Shown here in pieces: positions 7,263 to 10,076 of a stretch of DNA of 10,076 nt. The translations under genes were made by a program, and so were the position numbers. Location: NCBI GenBank assembly GCA_019116185.1, contig DXCD01000055.1, positions 1 to 10,076 on the forward strand, in the 5' to 3' direction. Position 1 is the first letter of the stretch. Each line of letters begins with the position of its first letter. The DNA comes from Candidatus Mediterraneibacter stercorigallinarum. Lineage in GTDB: Bacteria; Bacillota; Clostridia; Lachnospirales; Lachnospiraceae. The notes under the pieces were generated by a model. That model had not been told where the DNA came from, did no database searches, and worked only from the letters and a program-made list of their open reading frames with translations.

Positions 7263-8240
7263 ATGGAAACAGCAGAAAACACGACAAACGAATTGATCCT
7301 CAGGATCGAAGAAAAATATTCAAAAATGAGTAAGGGTCAGCGCAGGCTGGCTGATTATGTGTGTGCCAATTACGATAAAGCGGTATTTCTGACAGCGGCG
7401 AAGCTGGGGGAGACCGTAGGAGTCAGTGAATCCACGGTAGTCCGCTTTGCAATCCAGCTCGGATACAAGGGATATCCGGGATTCCAGAAAGCGCTGGAGG
7501 AATTGGTCAGAAATAAGCTGAATTCAATTCAGAGAATGGAAGTCACTTATGGCAGGATCAGCCAGAGCGAGATCCTGGAGACAGTTCTGCAGTCAGATAT
7601 TGAGAAGATCAAACAGACTCTTGCAGTAATTGATCACAAGGCATTTAATCTGGCGATTGATACTATACTTGATGCGGAGAGGATCTATGTGATCGGGATC
7701 AGGAGTTGCGCTCCTCTGGCGTCATTTTTGGGATTCTATTTGAATCTGATCTGTGAAAATGTTACGACTGTAGCGACAAACAGTTCCAGCGAAATATTTG
7801 AACAATTGATACGCATTAACGAAAAGGATGTAATCATAGGCATCAGTTTCCCGCGGTATTCCATGCGTGCCCTGAAAGCTCTGGAATTCGCCAGCAATCG
7901 GAAAGCAAAGGTGATCACCCTTACAGACAGCATCCATTCTCCTATGAATCTGTATTCATCCTGTAATCTGATCGCTCGCAGTGATATGGCATCTATTGTA
8001 GATTCCCTTGTGGCGCCACTGAGCGTGATCAATGCGCTGGTTGTGGCGCTGTGTATGAAAAAACAGAAAGAAGTTGTCTCAACGCTGGAGACGTTGGAGC
8101 AGCTCTGGGGCGAATATCAGGTATACAGCGGCGACGAACTGAATCCCGTGAGCGGTTCGTTCTCTGTAAATGATACAGAAAAAGAGCCCGAGCCTTCTGA
8201 TATACAGAATGTAGGAAAGGCAGGGCAGGCAGATGAGTAA
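7263..8240 (+). CDS. MurR/RpiR-family transcriptional regulator (HTH + SIS)
   Basis: This 325-residue DNA-binding regulator has an N-terminal HTH_6 domain (about 1-80) with the family pattern KMSKGQRRLADYV, then LTAAKLGETVGVSESTVVRFAIQLGYKGYPGFQ (43-75). A C-terminal SIS sugar-phosphate-binding domain follows at about 125-262, including YVIGIRSCAPLA, TNSSSEIFEQL and DVIIGISFPRYS. Regulators of this family sense phosphorylated sugars or related ligands and usually control nearby catabolic genes; the ligand here cannot be read. Residues about 285-325 are an acidic tail beyond the SIS domain. ATG 7263 is chosen because family members begin about 10 residues before the LxLRIxxxY helix, although its ribosome site is weak (AGGA only 2 nt away). 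An ATG at 7161 would add 34 basic, Cys-containing residues encoded by the duplicated junction. It sits in one unit with the peptidase and overlaps the flavoprotein gene by 8 nt. No sugar genes are nearby. Confidence 0.9.
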   Translation: METAENTTNELILRIEEKYSKMSKGQRRLADYVCANYDKAVFLTAAKLGETVGVSESTVVRFAIQLGYKGYPGFQKALEELVRNKLNSIQRMEVTYGRISQSEILETVLQSDIEKIKQTLAVIDHKAFNLAIDTILDAERIYVIGIRSCAPLASFLGFYLNLICENVTTVATNSSSEIFEQLIRINEKDVIIGISFPRYSMRALKALEFASNRKAKVITLTDSIHSPMNLYSSCNLIARSDMASIVDSLVAPLSVINALVVALCMKKQKEVVSTLETLEQLWGEYQVYSGDELNPVSGSFSVNDTEKEPEPSDIQNVGKAGQADE

Positions 8241-9464
8241 AGTCATTGTAGCAGGCGGAGGCGCGGCAGGAATGATGGCAGCGGTCACCGCGGCCCGGAA
8301 TGGGAAAGAGGTTCTTTTAATTGAGAAGAACGAGAAGCTCGGCAGGAAACTGTTTATCACCGGAAAAGGCAGGTGCAACATAACAAATTCCGCGGACATT
8401 GAGGATCTCTTTTCCGCAGTTGTCAGTAATCCCAAATTCTTATACAGCAGCTTTTACAGTCTGACGAATGACCAGGTTATAGACTTCTTTGAAGATCTGG
8501 GAGTGAAGACAAAGGTCGAAAGAGGAGGAAGGGTTTTCCCGGAATCTGATCATTCTTCTGATGTCATCCGGGCGCTGGAGCAGGAGATGAAACGGCTCGG
8601 AGTGGAGGTCTGCCTTAAGTCAGAAGTAAAAGAAATTCTCATTGAAGATGAAAACGCGGGAGGAGTCATTCTTTCATCCGGGAAAAAGCTGTATTCTGAT
8701 GCAGTGATCATCGCAACAGGTGGGATCTCGTATCCGTCTACAGGCTCCACAGGAGACGGATACCGGTTCGCCCGGGCGTGCGGACATAAGGTGACAGAAC
8801 TTTCCCCGTCTCTGGTGCCAATGGAAGTGAAAGAATGGTATGCAAAAGAATTAATGGGCTTATCTCTGCGCAACATTGAGATCCGGATTACAGCCGGCAA
8901 GAAGAAACTGTATGAAGAATTCGGCGAAATGCTCTTCACTCATTATGGCGTGACCGGCCCTGTTATCTTAAGCGCCAGCAGTATTGTGGGGCGGCGTCTG
9001 AAAGAACAGGAGCTGACACTCCATATCGATCTGAAGCCTGCCCTTACAGAAGAGCAGCTTGACAAAAGAGTGCTGAGAGAATTTGAGGCAAATCATAACC
9101 GGCAGTTCAAAAACGCGGTTGAAGCCTCTTCCCTGCAAAATTAAAGCCCGTGATCGTTGAACTCTCCGGCATCCCGGAAGAAAAGAAGGTAAATGAGGTC
9201 ACAAAGGAAGAACGGCTCCGTTTTGTACATCTTATCAAAGATTTTACAATGACCCTCACCGGACTTAGAGGCTATAATGAAGCAATCATTACAAAAGGCG
9301 GTGTGTCAGTAAAAGAGATTGATCCGGGAACCATGGAGTCCAAGCTGGTAAAAGGACTGTACTTTGCCGGAGAAGTACTTGACCTGGATGCAGTGACCGG
9401 AGGGTATAATCTGCAGATCGCGTGGAGTACAGGATATCTGGCGGGATTGAATGCAGGAGAATAA
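8233..9464 (+). pseudogene. BaiN/HI0933-family FAD-dependent oxidoreductase, interrupted by a frameshift
   Basis: Two adjoining frames together make one complete protein of this family. The first (8233-9144, 303 residues) has the FAD-binding GGGAAG at 8-13, the family signature GRKLFITGKGRCNITN (37-52) and ATGGISYPSTGSTGDGY (161-177). It then runs off into a TAA soon after FKNAV. The second frame resumes from about 9123 with SLFPAKLKPVIVELSGIPE and ends normally at 9462-9464 with NLQIAWSTGYLAG. Restoring one A at 9121-9124 (GAAGCC to GAAAGCC) gives a continuous protein of about 410 residues, the usual family length. The family includes BaiN, proposed to reduce bile-acid intermediates in Clostridium scindens, but most members have no proven substrate. 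ATG 8233 lies inside the end of the regulator gene, suggesting translational coupling. The break could be a real recent mutation or an assembly error. The second fragment has no good ribosome site. Confidence 0.88.
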
Positions 9465-9466
9465 AT

Positions 9467-9514
9467 CTGGATTTGTCGGGGAGCCTTTGCTGGAGTAAAT
9501 CATCCGAAAACTGC
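9467..9514 (+). repeat. Possible third, most diverged copy of the intergenic 53-bp element
   Basis: This segment, just after the flavoprotein stop, shares an exact 11-nt CTGGATTTGTC with 9844-9854. Aligned without gaps over 48 nt to 9844-9891 it matches at 27 positions, including GAAAAC near the far end. It also resembles the reverse complement of 9621-9668 (about half the positions). The match is suggestive only. Confidence 0.4.
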
Positions 9515-9535
9515 AGAGGATTATTCTATAACGTA

Positions 9536-9596
9536 TTCGGGGATGGGGATGTGTGGCTCGGCTCCGCTCCAGAATCCACACATCCCCATCCCCGAA
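9536..9596. repeat. Perfect 21-bp inverted repeat with 19-nt loop
   Basis: The left arm 9536-9556 (starting TTCGGGGATGGGGATG) and right arm 9576-9596 (ending CATCCCCATCCCCGAA) are exact reverse complements. The loop 9557-9575 contains GGCTCCGCTCC. The left arm itself holds the tandem GGGGAT GGGGAT. No clear T-run follows the right arm (AAGGTTTTCG), so it is not a standard intrinsic terminator, though a strong RNA hairpin could still stop or stabilise the flavoprotein transcript. A mobile-element end or a repeat-family palindrome is an alternative. Confidence 0.9.
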
Positions 9597-9753
9597 AGGT
9601 TTTCGAAAAGGCACTCTGCTGTTTTCTAGATTCATCCAATCGGAAGTGCCACGCCGCAAATGCAGGATTTCAAGGCGGTGCGAAGGGGATCTGTGTCGGA
9701 GAAATAAGTGTTTTGTTTCTGTCGGAAGTTCTGGAGATAAAGAGAGATGGGAT

Positions 9754-9782
9754 ACTGTAGATTCGAACAAGTTCGATGCAGT
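9754..9782. repeat. Small palindrome near the centre of the inverted pair
   Basis: TCGAAC (9763-9768) and GTTCGA (9771-9776) are inverted copies 2 nt apart, flanked by ACTG (9754-9757) and CAGT (9779-9782), which also pair. The TTCGA part looks like a tRNA T-arm but no tRNA stems surround it. Confidence 0.5.
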
Positions 9783-9808
9783 TCCGGCTGGATAAAAGTT
9801 TTGTTTTG

Positions 9809-9873
9809 CCGGTAACGTTCCCTTTGGACTCGCTTTTGAAATCCTGGATTTGTCCGCAGGGACTGCCGACCGG
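9809..9873. other. Segmented hairpin overlapping the second 53-bp element
   Basis: Three stacked stems can form: CCGGT (9809-9813) with ACCGG (9869-9873), TCCCT (9819-9823) with AGGGA (9858-9862), and GGAC (9826-9829) with GTCC (9852-9855). Inside them AAATCC (9839-9844) and GGATTT (9846-9851) are self-complementary. Such nested pairing could reflect a structured RNA or simply the palindromic history of the repeat. Confidence 0.45.
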
Positions 9874-9900
9874 ATGAGAGCAGAAAACCGCCCTTTTTCA

Positions 9901-10076
9901 AATGATTGAAAACAAGCTGAGAAGTATGTGCTTTTTAGCGTTCAAGAATAAGATCTATGGGAATACACCAAGAAGTTCTAATAGAGCAGATACAGAAAAT
10001 AAATATTCTGTCAAAACAAGATTATAAAAAATAATAAAAGACAATAATGTATATATTGCTTAATTTTCAAATTAAT
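9901..10076. other. AT-rich non-coding tail
   Basis: No reading frame, RNA gene or convincing promoter is seen. Composition falls sharply: in 9961-10076 only 24 of 116 bases are G or C, well below the coding part of the window. It may be the upstream region of a gene beyond the window, or the edge of an inserted or foreign segment. Confidence 0.6.

Larger units (their letters stand above)
9621..9888. repeat. Inverted pair of diverged 53-bp elements
   Basis: Bases 9621-9673 on the plus strand and 9888-9836 read on the minus strand align without gaps over 53 nt and match at 38 positions (72%). Both begin GTTTTCT, share CATCC and TCGG in the same places, and end in an identical CAGGATTTCAA. Weaker similarity with a few gaps continues inward for about 20 nt. 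The arms are separated by 162 nt containing a small palindrome near the centre (9754-9782). The homology is clear by eye; whether this is a known repeat family or a decayed mobile element is not determinable here. Confidence 0.75.

Noticed and set aside
9536..9610. The 21-bp palindrome as an ordinary intrinsic terminator
   Set aside because: The right arm is followed by AAGGTTTTCGAAAA, not a T-tract, and the stem is unusually long; a barrier role remains possible but is not called.
9306..9770. Minus-strand 154-codon open frame
   Set aside because: It overlaps the conserved C-terminal coding part of the flavoprotein gene and continues through the palindrome; no recognisable protein features.
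9757..9790. tRNA-like T-arm (GTTCGATG)
   Set aside because: No acceptor, D-arm or anticodon stem can be built around it; it is explained by the TCGAAC/GTTCGA palindrome.
9422..9795. Plus-strand open frames of 112 and 80 codons beyond the flavoprotein gene
   Set aside because: They run through the perfect palindrome and repeats, lack ribosome sites, and one begins inside the flavoprotein gene in another frame.
9985..10030. Minus-strand promoter-like boxes (TTGACA with TATCTG; a lone TATAAT)
   Set aside because: The -10 for TTGACA is weak, and TATAAT in DNA this AT-rich is expected by chance; no minus-strand gene follows.
9465..10076. CRISPR array
   Set aside because: The related units are inverted, diverged and unevenly spaced, with no regular direct repeats and spacers.

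Overview
The window looks like chromosomal DNA from an anaerobic gut-type Firmicute, most likely a Lachnospiraceae-like Clostridium relative. Supporting signs are strong AGGAGG-type ribosome binding sites, moderate GC with AT-rich gaps, a Na+-pumping decarboxylase operon, and an M24 peptidase / RpiR / HI0933-flavoprotein cluster of a kind typical of Clostridia. The taxonomic call is an inference from gene content and not from any marker gene.

Region 1 (1-5230) is one plus-strand operon for biotin-dependent carboxyl transfer and decarboxylation at the membrane. The order is: an acyl-CoA carboxyltransferase (5' end cut by the window edge), a lipoprotein-anchored OadG-like small subunit, a free-standing biotin carrier, the polytopic OadB/MmdB/GcdB-type Na+ pump subunit, and a biotin-less OadA/5S-type carboxyltransferase. 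The operon ends at a clear intrinsic terminator (5194-5230). It is unusual in pairing two carboxyltransferases, one for an acyl-CoA and one for a 2-oxo acid such as oxaloacetate/pyruvate, with one carrier and one pump. No biotin carboxylase is present in the window. The parts would allow carboxyl groups to move between an acyl-CoA pair and the oxaloacetate/pyruvate pair, as in Propionibacterium transcarboxylase, with a link to the Na+ gradient.

Region 2 (5293-9464) starts with a good extended -10 promoter. It carries a 595-residue Xaa-Pro aminopeptidase, an RpiR/MurR-type HTH-SIS regulator, and a BaiN/HI0933-family flavoprotein. The flavoprotein gene is interrupted by an apparent one-base deletion near 9121-9124. 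A 19-bp tandem duplication and an imperfect hairpin sit at the peptidase/regulator junction.

Region 3 (9465-10076) has no convincing gene. It holds a perfect 21-bp inverted repeat (9536-9556 / 9576-9596), then two diverged copies of a 53-bp element in opposite orientation (9621-9673 and 9836-9888), a possible third copy just after the flavoprotein gene (9467-9514), further small palindromes, and a very AT-rich tail. This looks like a repeat-derived or decayed element, or a structured RNA region, and is the least explained part of the window.
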